Shown: piece by piece, positions 10,858 through 20,489 of the stretch | How the letters are laid out: the number at the start of each line of letters is the position of its first letter | Position numbering within the stretch: the stretch's first letter is position 1 | Assembly (NCBI GenBank): GCA_023548195.1 | Contig: JAJHZJ010000694.1 | Location: 3,316,501 to 3,380,500 of the forward strand | Reading direction: 5' to 3' | Source of the DNA: Bettongia penicillata ogilbyi | Lineage: Eukaryota; Chordata; Mammalia; Diprotodontia; Potoroidae | Length of the DNA: 64,000 bases | Translations under genes and position numbers: made by a program | Notes under the pieces: generated by a model | What the model was told of the DNA's origin: nothing | The model's input: the letters and a program-made list of their open reading frames with translations, nothing else | Databases searched by the model: none

Positions 10858-10874
10858 CACCTAACTTGTTTTCA
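10858..10874. repeat. Target-site duplication of L1 copy D, left
   Basis: CACCTAACTTGTTTTCA, 17 bp, repeated exactly at 13188-13204. The two copies bound the L1/HAL1 element, and the flanking L2 sequence reads on across it. Confidence 0.93.
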
Positions 10875-11138
10875 TACCAAAATGAGTGTGCATTTTATTC
10901 CTTCCTTTGGTCAAATGTGATGAGGGTAAACTTCATGTTTTTTTCTCAGCTCTCCTCTTTTTCCCTCCACTAAAAAGTCTCCTGCTTGCCTCTTGAATGA
11001 GAGATAATTTATCCCATTCCATTTCACCCTCTCTCCTCCCACTACATTTCTCTCTCACCATTTACCTTAATTTCTTTTAAGATATGGTCGCATCCTATTC
11101 AATTCACTCTGTGCTCTCTGTCTCTGTATGTGCGTGCA

Positions 11139-11160
11139 TGTGTGTATGTGTGTGTGTGTG
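11139..11160. repeat. Short (TG)n run
   Basis: A roughly 22-bp TG-rich run in the 3' region of copy D, preceded by 'tgtatgtgcgtgcatg'. Confidence 0.85.
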
Positions 11161-11291
11161 GTCCCAACAACTACCCAGATACTGAAAAGTTTTAAGAGTT
11201 ACAAATATTGTCTTTCCATGTAGGAATGTAAACAGTTCACCTTTGGTAAATCCCTTATGACTTCTCTTTGCTGTTTAATTTTTCATGCTTC

Positions 11292-12397
11292 TCATTTTTG
11301 TGTTTGAAAATCAAATTTTCTTTTCAGCTCTGGTCTTTTCATCCAGAATGCTTGAAAGTCCTCTGTTTCATTGAAAGACCATATTTTCCCCTGAAGTACT
11401 ATACTCAGTTTTGCTGGGTAGGTGATTCTTGGCTTTAGTCCTAGTTCCTTTGACTTCTGGAATATCCTATTCCATGCCCTTCGATCCCTTAATGTAGAAG
11501 CTGCTAGATCTTGAGTTATCCTGATTGTATTTCCACAATACTGGAATTGTTTCTTTCTAGCTGCTTGCAATATTTTCTCCTTGACCTGGGAATTCTGGAA
11601 TTTGGCCACAATGTTCCTAAGAGTTTCTCTTTTTGGATCTCTTTCAGGCAGTGATCGATGGATTCCTTCAATACTTATTTTGCCCTCTGGTTCTAGAATC
11701 TCAGGGCAGTTTTCCTTGATAATTTCATGAAAGATGATGTCTAGGCTCTTTTTTTGATCATGGCTTTCAGGATCATGGCTTTCATAATTTTTAAATTGTC
11801 TCTCCTGGATCTATTTTCCAGGTCAGTTGTTTTTCCAATGAGATATTTCACATTCTCTTCCATTTTTTCATTCTTTTGGTTTTGTTTGGTGATTTCTTGG
11901 TTTCTCATAAAGTCATTAGACTCCATCTGTTCCATTCTAATTTTGAGAGAACTATTTTCTTCAATGAGCTTTTGAACCTCTTTTTCCATTTGGCTCATTC
12001 TGCTTTTGAAAGCATTCTTCTCCTCATTGGCTTTTTGAACCTCTTTTGCCAATTGAGTTAGCCTATTTTTCAAGGTGTTATTTTCTTCAGCATTTTTTTG
12101 GGTCTCCATTACCAAGGTATTGACCCATTTTTCATGCTTTTCTTGCATCTCTCTCATTTCTCTTCCCAGTTTTTCCTCCACCTGTCTAACTTGATTTTCC
12201 AAATCCTTTTTGAGCTCTTCCATGGCCTGAGCCCACCAGACATACACCTGGGATGTCTGGGATACAGAGGCCCCAACCTCCACATCTTTCCCTGATGGTA
12301 AGAATAGTTCCTCGTCATCAGAAATGAAAGGTGGGAACATCTGTCCCCCAAGAAAGTAGCTTTCTATGGTCTTATTTTTCTTCCCTTTTCTGGGCAT
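11292..12397 (-). pseudogene. L1 ORF1 protein gene, one frameshift
   Basis: Encodes the L1 RNA-binding chaperone that packages element RNA. The first frame (12397-11741) has a short basic N terminus (MPRKGKKNKT), an acidic stretch, then a long coiled coil (about residues 55-190, repeated heptads rich in Glu, Lys and Asn), then the start of the RRM-like domain (NRSRRDNLKIM). A local duplication at 11754-11788 shifts the frame to a stop. In the next frame the RRM continues and the C-terminal domain is intact to 11292, with the hallmark ARKKQFQYCGNTIRITQDLA and RITYPAKLS. Total length is typical of ORF1p. The start is chosen because the same ATG context occurs in copy B at 5639. Confidence 0.88.
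11754..11788. repeat. 14-bp tandem duplication breaking ORF1
   Basis: 'gatcatggctttca' occurs twice, at about 11756-11769 and 11772-11785. Copy A has the unit once, followed by 'ggtagtccc'. The second unit replaces that stretch and shifts the ORF1 frame. Confidence 0.85.
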
Positions 12398-13187
12398 TTT
12401 CCCAGCCAGTTACTTGACTTCTGAGATTCCTCTGCTCCCCTGCCTAGATCTGCCCAGCTAGTACTTGGGGCCTGAGATTTAAATGCTGCTCCCCAGCCTG
12501 AGGGCTTTCAGTGGCAGGCGCAGCTGCTATTCAATTTAAGTTCTGGTGCTCAGGTCGGGGCAGGGCCACCTCCCAGGCTCAGTTCCCTCGGGGGGTTTAT
12601 GCACAGATCTTTGGTAATGGACCTGAGCCCCTGTCTGCTCCGGGAGTCCCGGGCTGCTGCTGCCTCCCAAGGGGGCCTGAGTTATTATACCTTGTCTTGT
12701 CTTGCTTTTCCTCCCCCTCCACGCCCAACTCAGAACAGAGATATCAGCCCAATACTGGACAGTGAAGAAGTCCCTTCACTTCTCATTAGTTTCCTCATCT
12801 AAGGGAGCTCACTAGATGACTCAGGGCATCCATTTAACTCTCCTCTCGGCCAGCTCAGAAGTCTCTCTCACTGACCTGTAGTGCCTGTGGGTGGAGGGAC
12901 CTTCGCGGCCGCCAGAGATTCCATCCCTGAAGCCTGCTTGGATCTGCTCCTCTGGGGCCGCACGACCAGGGCAGCACAGGGGTGGGCTCCGCTGTCCAGT
13001 GCGTGATGGACCCCTGGGGACGGCTTTCCAGGGTTCTCTGAAACAGAAATCTCTTCCACTGTGTTTCTGCGCAGCTTGCAGTGCTCCAGAATTTGTGGGG
13101 AGTTCTTTTTACAGGAAATTTATGGGCTGTGGGTTCAGAGCTAGCATATGTGAGTCTTTCTACTCCGCCATCTTGACTCCTCCCCCC
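12398..13187 (-). promoter_or_regulatory. L1 copy D 5' UTR / internal promoter
   Basis: GC- and CpG-rich, unlike its surroundings. A YY1-type box (plus strand CCGCCATCTTG, 13165-13175) lies about 13 bases into the element, the same place as the YY1 site that sets the start in human L1. Copies A, B and C carry related CCATCTTG-like boxes at their 5' ends. The UTR holds the foreign-looking 150-bp block at 12688-12837. Activity is inferred, not shown. Confidence 0.6.
12688..12837. repeat. 150-bp duplicated block, copy 1 (inside L1 5' UTR)
   Basis: Matches 14433-14582 in direct orientation, offset 1745 bp, without gaps, with two mismatches by eye (a G/A near 12723 and a T/C near 12763). The match stops sharply at both ends. 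I see no counterpart in the 5' UTRs of copies A, B or C, so it looks like an insertion into copy D. Confidence 0.9.
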
Positions 13188-13204
13188 CACCTAACTTGTT
13201 TTCA
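13188..13204. repeat. Target-site duplication of L1 copy D, right
   Basis: Exact 17-bp repeat of 10858-10874, directly abutting the G-run at the L1 5' end. Confidence 0.93.
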
Positions 13205-13307
13205 AGTCCTGTCAGTTTTATCTTCATAATTTCTTGCACGGGTCCCCTCTTCTCCTCCAACACTATCATCACCCAGGTAGAAGTACTCATCACTTCTTGC
13301 CTAGACC
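13188..13307 (+). mobile_element. L2 LINE, middle segment of split copy
   Basis: Continues the L2 of 10374-10857: 'aagtcctgtcagttttatct', 'tttcttgcacgggtcccctc' and 'gaagtactcatcacttcttg' correspond to 41890-41990 of the L2 copy at 40140-42655 ('aaggcctgttgatttaacc', 'catctctcatattccc'). It stops at 13307 at a second insertion. Confidence 0.75.
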
Positions 13308-13818
13308 GTGGTGTAGAGGGAGGACTAGCACCTCTGGTATGAGGACTTGTTCAGCTCTTGCCAGGGCTGATCATCTACCTTTATTGTTCATCTGCTACCC
13401 AACTCTGTGACTCCAAGAAGTTGTAGCATGCTCAGCAATCATGCTCCAGTAAAACCATTTTATCAGATGGGCTAAATCAGGGTGAGGGTAACCAACCAAC
13501 CTCAAATCCATCAGTGAGTGAGGGGGATGTCTACTGAGCAAAATGGGTGGATAAAAACAATTTATTCTGATGGGCCAGAGTGGTGGCTGAATGCTTAGAG
13601 CTTGGTTGAACATGGAAGAGGCCAAGGTCATCCACTGATCCTCAGCCATTGGCAGTCATCTTGACTTTTGTCCTGTCACTGAATTTTTCATGACTCTGGA
13701 AGAGAGAGTGTAACTGATGACTTTGTGCAACTCTACGTCAATTAAATTTCATTCATGCACAAGTCAAGACATCCCCAGTGCTATCACTGGTCCTCTTTGG
13801 AAACAAAAGGCAGCAATA
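13308..13818 (+). mobile_element. RTE-associated marsupial SINE
   Basis: About 510 bp inserted in the L2. Contains 'gaagttgtagcatgctcagc', 'aaaaccattttatcagatgg', 'gaagaggccaaggtcatcc' and the 3' block 'gactttgtgcaactctacgt', 'caagtcaagacatccccag', ending 'ggtcctctttggaaacaaaa'. The 3' block recurs at 53462-53668. It matches a long SINE of marsupials whose 3' end derives from RTE LINEs. Not coding, although minus frame 13649-13395 is open. Confidence 0.7.
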
Positions 13819-13990
13819 ATTGCAATAGCCTACATCTCTCTCAATTCTAGTCTATCTTCCACTCAGCTGTCAGAGTGATCTTTATCTGTCTATATCTGTC
13901 CATATCACCTCCTATTCAAGAAACTCTCTACAACCTCCATCCAGTGCATTATATACTCCATTTACCATGCACAAGCAGATCACCTTTTTT
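13819..13990 (+). mobile_element. L2 LINE, 3' segment of split copy
   Basis: Resumes with 'attgcaatagcctacatc', 'ctatcttccactcagctgtc' and 'agagtgatctttatctgtct', matching the L2 stretch at 41985-42070. Together with the two upstream segments it forms one L2 copy. Confidence 0.7.
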
Positions 13991-14284
13991 AACCTGTGTA
14001 GCTCAGTGTACATAAGGATGAGGCTCTAGAAGGGTTTCTCACTAGAAGTTCCAGAGAGAAAAAGTTATATTTTATAGTTTTGGAGTAAGAGTGGAAAGTT
14101 TTCAATGGATGAAGCTTCTCTTAGGTATGACTTGTCTTCTTTGTAAAATCCTCAGGTCTGTTTGGGGAAATATTATTCTCCATGGTCACACAACTTCAGC
14201 ATGTCTGCCTAAAACTCCTAAGTAGCTAAAAATTTATCCCATTTGCTTCTTTCTGATTGTGTATAGGATCATAAATCCAACATG
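13991..14284. other. Unassigned intergenic sequence
   Basis: No gene or recognised repeat. Confidence 0.35.
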
Positions 14285-14400
14285 GTTTAAGTCCCTGACA
14301 CCAATCACTTAACGTTTCTGGCCCTGGTTTCTTCATTTGTAAAATAAGTGAGTTGGACCAGATGACCTCTTCGATCTCTTCCAGCTCTAAAGTCACGAGT
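14285..14400 (+). mobile_element. MIR-family SINE fragment
   Basis: Shows 'ggtttcttcatttgtaaaat' then 'gttggaccagatgacctctt' and 'gatctcttccagctctaaag', the 3' half of a MIR-type element. Confidence 0.75.
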
Positions 14401-14432
14401 CTTATTTCCTTCAGAAGTCAATGGACTTGCTT

Positions 14433-14582
14433 TACCTTGTCTTGTCTTGCTTTTCCTCCCCCTCCACACCCAACTCAGAACAGAGATATCAGCCCAACAC
14501 TGGACAGTGAAGAAGTCCCTTCACTTCTCATTAGTTTCCTCATCTAAGGGAGCTCACTAGATGACTCAGGGCATCCATTTAA
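14433..14582. repeat. 150-bp duplicated block, copy 2
   Basis: Near-identical to 12688-12837 (two mismatches in 150). Flanks are unrelated: 'tggacttgctt' before and 'gctcatgagcc' after. Outside any L1, so this is the likelier source locus, although the direction cannot be proved. Confidence 0.9.
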
Positions 14583-16134
14583 GCTCATGAGCCTTGATCT
14601 TTTGACTCAGGTCCCATTCAATTCGTGGTTTGGGGCAGCTATTGCACTGGACCTCGCAGATGCATTTTCAGTTACAGACCCAAAGATTGCCTTGAATGTG
14701 CAGACAAAGCCAAGGAGACTTTTGGTGTCATAGGTCATTTCTGCCACTCTTGTGGGCTAGAATAATGAGCAGTGTGACAGACAGTGATATGAGTTTCTGG
14801 AGAAATACGCTTGGATGCTCAGATCTGTCATTTGTATCTTTGCACTTTCAAAATCCAAACTGTCTTGTTGAGTTTTATTTTTCCCCTTCTTTTAAATTGA
14901 GGAACAGGCCCTCCTTCCAGGCCTATCTTTTCTGGTTGGAAACTTTCATCAGTATCTGCTTTGGAGCTAGCTGTATGTTGTGGTGATCAGAGCACTGTGC
15001 TTTCTGGGAACTGAAAGGCTTTAAAAAACATTCTGACCTAAGCCCTGAATTCTAAAACAAATCACTTTTTGATTGGGGCTAAACCTGGAGAACATTGGCA
15101 GAGTATTAGGAAAGAGAAGATTAGAAATAGTCAGGAGTGAACAAATGAATAGAACTTTCCTTTGGAGTGGAAAAACCACTCAGCCTTTGCTCTTATGTTC
15201 TGCCTCAAGACAGATGGTACAGATAGGGAGCTTTTTCCTAACAAGGGCATCACCTTAGTGCTTCTCCCTAGTTGTTTAGAGATGCTCCATATAAATTAAT
15301 TGATAATAATATGGATGAGGTTGATGTTAGTGCCCTTTCCACTTGGAATCTCTGACAAAAGCAGATACTGGAGGTTATAAAGAAGCACTTCATACATAAC
15401 ATTTATAAATGTTTCTCAAGCATTTCTGGGCATTATCTACACAGAAGAGTTCCATGCTGGAGGCAAAGTAATTTTGAGCATGTTGAGGCATTGATTTGAA
15501 AGATTTTTGAAAGAGGCAAAGATGTAAAATGATTATTAAAAAATCACAGATCTTATCACAAAAATATGACCAAAATATTAGTAATTACCAACCCCATAGG
15601 TTTAGTTTCTCATCTCTTCAAAAGCAGTATAAAATCTGAGAAGGGGACAGGATGTATGCTGAACATGTTTTATAGAAGGTCACATCTGTACAGTGTCACA
15701 ATTGACAGAAAAGTGTAGGAAAAAAGTTGTATTTTTTGTGTGGGTGTGTGAGAAAAGATGTATTTAATCTGTCATAGCAAAACATTACCTCAAAAGCTCT
15801 CCTAAGACAAGGCATCTCTCATTATTGTTAAAATCATGTAAAGTTCCTTGAAAGACATAACAACATTGATAGAAGCATAGATTTATGCAGTGACTGTTAA
15901 TATCAAGCAAGGCACAAAAAGGGAAGGTGAATGTTTTCTGAGGCAATTGGCCATTGTCATAGAGGTTGGTCATCACAAAGCCAAAACTGAAAAGAGATTT
16001 CTTGTAGAGGACAAAGCATGCCATGCTCTCCTCTTTGCAAATGGCATTGTACCTATTGCATCGGCTGACCCGGAACTTTGCAGAACTTCCTAAATGATTC
16101 AATTCAATAAGCGTTTAATGAATAACCACCTACT
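14583..16134. other. Unassigned sequence; no gene supported
   Basis: Bases 14940-15070 resemble a degraded SINE/MIR (gtggtgatcagagcactgtg). The overlapping frames at 15785-16102 (minus) and 15890-16093 (plus) show no homology I recognise. Bases 15430-15650 read vaguely like decayed LINE coding sequence but carry no diagnostic box. Confidence 0.35.
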
Positions 16135-16395
16135 TTTTGTTATGGTGTTTAGTTGTTTTGGTTGTGTCCAACTCATCATGACCCATTTTGGAGTTTTCTT
16201 GGCAAAGATACCAGATTAGTTTGCCATTTCCTTCTCAGATTCATTTTATAGATGAAAAAATGGAGGCAAACAGGGTCACACAGCTAGTACACTAGTGCTA
16301 CGCAGAAACTAGTGTCTGGAGCCAGATTTAAACTCATGTCTTCCTGACTCCAAGTTTGGTACTCTATCTCCTGTACCACCTAATTGCCCCCTAGG
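16135..16395 (-). mobile_element. tRNA-derived marsupial SINE, near full length
   Basis: Antisense copy. On plus it opens with 'gttgttttggttgtgtccaa', passes 'gacccattttggagttttct' and 'ggcaaagataccagattag', then 'gatgaaaaaatggaggcaaa', 'cacacagctagtacac', and ends at the tRNA-like head 'gtaccacctaattgcccc'. All modules seen in the plus copies (1397, 38462, 43025) are present in reverse order. Confidence 0.88.
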
Positions 16396-17239
16396 GGGGT
16401 AATATTTTAAGTGCCAGGGACAAAAAGTTACTTTTGTAAGTCTCCAAATATAGCTCATGTCTGACATCTCCACAAATGTGGATGATAGAGCCCCCTTCTC
16501 CTATGCAAGCATGCTAAGTAACCAATTAATATCACATATGGGACAGCCTTTATTTCACCTCACAGAAAATTCAAAGTTTGCAAAGGATTCACAGCAACTC
16601 ATAAGCAAATACGTAATTCAAATTCAGTCCTTGAGAAAGCCAATAAGTAATCAAAATAATTCTCCATCTCTAATGAGTTTTACTTTTCTACCAGGGTCAC
16701 AAGGTCCTTCTAATTCAGTGCCTGTCTTCCACTCCAGTTTGAATAAGCTTCAAAGAAGAGTGGAATTTAGAGTTGTCCCTGGAATATCACCTTGACATTT
16801 TGATGAATTCTTGGCTCTCCCCAGGGTCCTAAAGAGTTACTCCCGGATTTGAAGGGATACCTTGTGATTTGGACTACCTCCAGAAGGTTTGAGGTATGCT
16901 CAATACTTTGAGACTGCTGTATAGACAACTCCTTTCTCACTGGACCTGTACCATACCAACTAGGATTAAATTGCCTGTGTTTTAGTCCTGCTTTAGTCCT
17001 GAGCCCTAGCTGTGAGAACTGTACTGATGATCCTTTTTAAAATTCAAGAGGCAAGTTGTTTGGGAACTTGCCTTCTCTCTTCATAAGGTCACATCTCTGA
17101 ACTCTTAAATTTGGGGTTTCCTTTAAGGCAACCATTGATGTTATGGTTACCTAAGACATTTTCCTTCCTTGGCTAGAAGGCTTGAACCTGGAACCCACTG
17201 CCTAGGAAATCAAAATCACCCCTTCTTTACATTGCCTAT
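16396..17239. other. Unassigned intergenic sequence
   Basis: No named repeat. The 112-codon frame at 16457-16795 has no recognisable domain, no splice-site framing that I can support and ordinary composition, so it is not called as a gene. Confidence 0.35.
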
Positions 17240-17462
17240 AGTAAGCAATTTTTTTTCTGCTGAGTCAAAGGTTTCTAACTTTTTTGTGTGTCAGACTCCT
17301 TTGGAAGCCTGGGGAAGTCTACGGTCTCCTCAAAATTAAGTGAATAAAATCAAGTGCGTGGAATTGGAAAGAAAACCAATTATATTGAAATACACTTATC
17401 AAAACATTTTTTAAAATCCCCACAAGTTCACAAACTGTAGATTGTGAATCTCTGTATATATA
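17240..17462 (-). mobile_element. Short-inverted-repeat DNA transposon (hAT-like MITE)
   Basis: Shares with 35490-35695, 53655-53790 and 54484-54700 the series 'cagactcctttggaagcctg', 'ccaattatattgaaatacac' and 'ttatcaaaacatt'. The same family occurs in reverse at 21628-21780 and 38998-39222. The ends of the family resemble 'aggttcttaacct' and its complement. Confidence 0.6.
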
Positions 17463-17529
17463 CTAACTGACTTAGGATCTCTGTCCAGCAGAACTTTTGG
17501 GGCAGAATTGTTGAAATTTCTCATTGGAT

Positions 17530-17645
17530 TTAATTTGTCAACAATAGCATGTAAGCTCTATGAAGGCAGATTGTTTTGTATTTTTCTCTTTGTCTCCCCA
17601 GCCCAAGGCACATCCCAGACACTTTCTTGTCAATTGATTTGCATT
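17530..17645 (+). mobile_element. L2 LINE 3' end
   Basis: Typical tail: 'gtaagctctatgaaggcaga', 'ttgttttgtatttttctctt', 'ctccccagcccaaggcacat'. No coding part retained. Confidence 0.65.
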
Positions 17646-17889
17646 GAATTGCCAAGTAAACATGGTCACTTATTACCTGCAGTCAGAATTAATGCTTAAT
17701 AAAATTAAAATCTGAGAAGTAACTTCATTCGTTTTTATCAGAGCCTATTTCCATTCCATTCAATCCTAACCAACTCAGTCCAATCCAACGTGATTTCATA
17801 AGCATTTTTGGTGACCCACACAAAGCAGACACAAAAATGCTTACATTTTAATGACTTTTCATGTGTTTGCAAGTTCTGTTCAAACCAGA

Positions 17890-18050
17890 CTTGTAACTTG
17901 TTCATTCCACAGGAATATTTAATTAGCACTTGCTATGTACTAGACTTGGAGGCTCAAGGTACAAAGACAAAACAAAAAAAAAAGGGCTTGCCTTCAAGCA
18001 ACTTACATTCTATTGGAGGAAGACAACATATATGAAGATAAGTATAAGGT
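17890..18050. repeat. Ancient mammalian interspersed repeat fragment
   Basis: 'aattagcacttgctatgtac', 'ggtacaaagacaaaac', 'gccttcaagcaacttacatt', 'ctattggaggaagacaacat'. Same family as 9030-9190 and 55455-55570. Confidence 0.6.
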
Positions 18051-18489
18051 AATTTCAGTGTGGACAGCTTGATCACAGCTGAGGGATTGGAAAAGGAGAG
18101 TCTTGAGTTGAATGTTAAAGGAAGTTGGCGATGCTAAGGGGCACAGGTGAGTAGGGAGTGCTTTTCTGACCTTGAATAAATTTATTTATCCCTAATTTTA
18201 ACATTTCATCTCTGCAAAGGTAGAGAAGCAAGAGGTGAAAATCTGAGTTTGGGTAAAAAAGTAAGTAGGTCAGTTTGGTATAATTGGTATTGAGAAGTAA
18301 AATGAGGTTTAAAATGTAGTTATGGTAGCAGAATATATAGTTCTGGTATGATAATGGAATATTATTGCACCCTGAGAAATGACCAGAAATCCACAAGGTG
18401 GTATAGGCTGTGGAGCTCTCTGACAAAGAATGAGAAATTAGGTGCATTAAGCTGAAAAAAAAAACCCATTATAAACAGTCTTATTGGTG
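18051..18489. other. Unassigned sequence
   Basis: Bases 18060-18180 continue like the old repeat (gatcacagctgagggattgg). No gene; the minus frame 18447-18115 is not recognised. Confidence 0.3.
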
Positions 18490-19225
18490 TCTGTTTGTTC
18501 CCTACCTCACTATTTTGCAGGTGAAATTAGAGTTTGGTTAAAATAATTCGGTAAAGAAGAAGATCTCAAAGGCAATTTAATATTGTGAAAAAATACGAGG
18601 GCCCCCTACCTATTCTGACATTTATTATCACCATCAGCCTTGTTATTTCTTCTGATGAACTTTTTTCCCCTTTACTGCGCTTATCGGCTTTCGCACATGC
18701 CATGTAAAAACCCTAGACTCGATGATTAGTGAGCACGAAGCAGACATTACAGCTCTGCCAAGGAATGGGGGAAAATGGCAAAGTAATGACAAGATGTCGT
18801 TGCGATAGTGAGCAAGAAAAATCTGCAGCGCTCAGGAGAATGAGGGACCCAAATGAAATTCCCTGTCTCACCAGTCAGATGAAGCCAGGCCATCCTCCCG
18901 GGTTCCAGGCTGCCATGTGACTGATTATTCAAATGGGGGCAGTGATTAATTCAGTTTGTATTGATGCAAATAATCCTGCCTGAGCCCAGCCTCAGCTAAT
19001 GCATTTGGGGTACTGTGGTTTTCCATTGATAGCACAAAATAGTGTAGAGGAAAGCCATTTTCATAATATTAATAATGGCATTACAGAATCAGGTCACTTA
19101 AAGGAATGGAGCTGACTCAGCGATAGCAGCCTGGAGTTGAATGTGGAGATTAATTCTTGAGCAAAACGAAATCTGAACCTAATGCTGGCTCTCTCATTGC
19201 CCTAAAACACGTGTCTCTTCTCTTT
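18490..19225. promoter_or_regulatory. Candidate enhancer / conserved noncoding element
   Basis: About 735 bp free of repeats, with retained CpGs and dense motif cores: POU octamer ATGCAAAT at 18964-18971, GATTAATTC at 18944-18952 and again at 19148-19156, a palindromic MAF/AP-1-type GCTGACTCAGC at 19111-19121, and AGGTCACTTAAAGGAATG near 19091-19108 (nuclear-receptor half site, NK2-like core, TEAD-like core). No coding frame. This is the pattern of a developmental enhancer. Conservation is inferred from texture only. Confidence 0.5.
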
Positions 19226-19825
19226 CTCCCCTCCCTCTCCCCGCTCCTTCTCCCCCAATCTCCCTCTCCTTTTAAAAGAAGGAACTTAAAAAAAAATTTC
19301 AGTAGCTAAGTGGCTGAGGATACCTATGAGCTGAAGACACTGAAAAGAGAACAATGCCCCTGGTTTGGTGGGCAGGATATAGGGGGGGAATCCTACTGTG
19401 GTGCCCTGGGTTTTAGTATTTTAAAAAAATCTCCTAAATTGCTTCTTTTTTTTTTCTTTTTAGGTCTATCTCTTTCTTAGCATAGGGTGTCCTGTGAGAT
19501 CGGGGGTCAGGGATTATTTGAGAATCACAAAGGGTCTTTGTATCCTTTTTTGGGGTACAGTGCATTGGGGTGATAGCCATCATGGTCAAGGAGGCAAACA
19601 GCTGAGCAATAACTCAGGCAAGGCAGTTTCTGGGAGGAAAACAAAAGAAAGATGGTTTGGTAGCTTGTGCTAAGAGCTCATATGTGCAGAGAATCTGTTT
19701 AAAACTCCCCACTATTCTTTCCTTTCTTTTGCCCCCAACTCATTACCAAGACAAGGGGGTGGAAATGTCCCTCCTCCCTAATATGTGAACTTACCCACAG
19801 ACTTTGTAAGGAGAAGGCTGTCCTT
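19226..19825. other. Unassigned sequence with a pyrimidine tract
   Basis: Bases 19210-19270 are a C/T-rich tract. No gene or named repeat in the remainder. Confidence 0.4.
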
Positions 19826-20024
19826 GAATGATTTATTCATTCAACAAACATTTATTTTATCTATTATGTATAAGGTACCTGACAAATGTTCATTGTAACC
19901 TGATTCTGCCTCATACAAATAAGAAAAAGGAAGTTACAGTGTGATTTACCCAGAACTCCAGTTAGGAAAGGCTTTGCTTGGAGCTACAAATTTCTCTCCT
20001 TACAACCCCACATGGTACTTAGTA

Positions 20025-20150
20025 AAAATATAATTCCCATTCCACATACAAAAAAGCAAAGGTTTAGAGACATTCAGTTATCTGTTCATGGCCCTACAGA
20101 TAGAAAATCATTTAAGCCAGGTCTCCAGTCTCCAGGTCTAGTGCTCTATG
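20025..20150 (-). mobile_element. MIR-family SINE fragment, antisense
   Basis: On plus: 'aaagcaaaggtttagagaca', 'ggccctacagatagaaaatc', 'gccaggtctccagtctccag', 'gtgctctatgtacag'. Degraded antisense MIR order. A short old-repeat tail (attcaacaaacatttatttt) precedes at 19838. Confidence 0.55.
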
Positions 20151-20489
20151 TACAGTTAATGTCTTTGAATCAAAAATATTTCTTTCCTATGGGGCAAAGA
20201 ATACAGGTGAGTAACAAACACAGATACTAGAAGGAATCTGGCTAGAGAAAGGAAAGGGTCTTGAATACCCAGCAGAAGGGAACAGGTGCTGCAAATAGGT
20301 GAGAAGTCTAAAGTGACAAGAATCTTGAATGATCTAATCAGGAGTCTCATGTTTTCTCATTTCCTAGCTAGTATTTGAATTTGTTTAGTATTTGCTCACA
20401 GACCAGACTGATAGACTTTTAGAATAGGAAGCAAGTGATTTTGGCCAATCTGAGCCAAATTGGAAGAGTTCCTCCATTATAGCATTACA
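20151..20489. other. Unassigned intergenic sequence
   Basis: No gene or recognised repeat. Confidence 0.35.

Larger units (their letters stand above)
10875..13187 (-). mobile_element. ORF1-only L1 (HAL1-like) copy D
   Basis: A 2313-bp minus-strand element between perfect 17-bp target duplications. From its 5' end (13187): a leader starting in a G-run, then GGAGGAGTCAAGATGGCGG, a CpG-rich 5' UTR to 12398, ORF1 (12397-11292), and a 417-bp noncoding 3' part containing a short (AC)n at 11139-11160. There is no ORF2: noncoding sequence follows the ORF1 stop directly. The 3' end shows no poly(A). This is the organisation of half-L1 (HAL1) elements, which need ORF2 protein in trans. A 3'-truncated or internally deleted L1 is the alternative. 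Confidence 0.8.

Noticed and set aside
11292..12397. Host coiled-coil protein gene
   Set aside because: Domain order, the C-terminal RITYPAKLS motif and its place inside a TSD-flanked element identify it as L1 ORF1.
12480..13180. CpG island marking a host promoter
   Set aside because: The CpG-rich sequence coincides with the 5' UTR of L1 copy D, an internal retrotransposon promoter.
12855..13229. Overlapping 111-112-codon ORFs on both strands
   Set aside because: They fall in the GC-rich L1 5' UTR, where long open frames arise by composition.
15430..16100. Decayed LINE reverse transcriptase
   Set aside because: A few RT-like words in broken frames but no catalytic box or ordered series, so not called.
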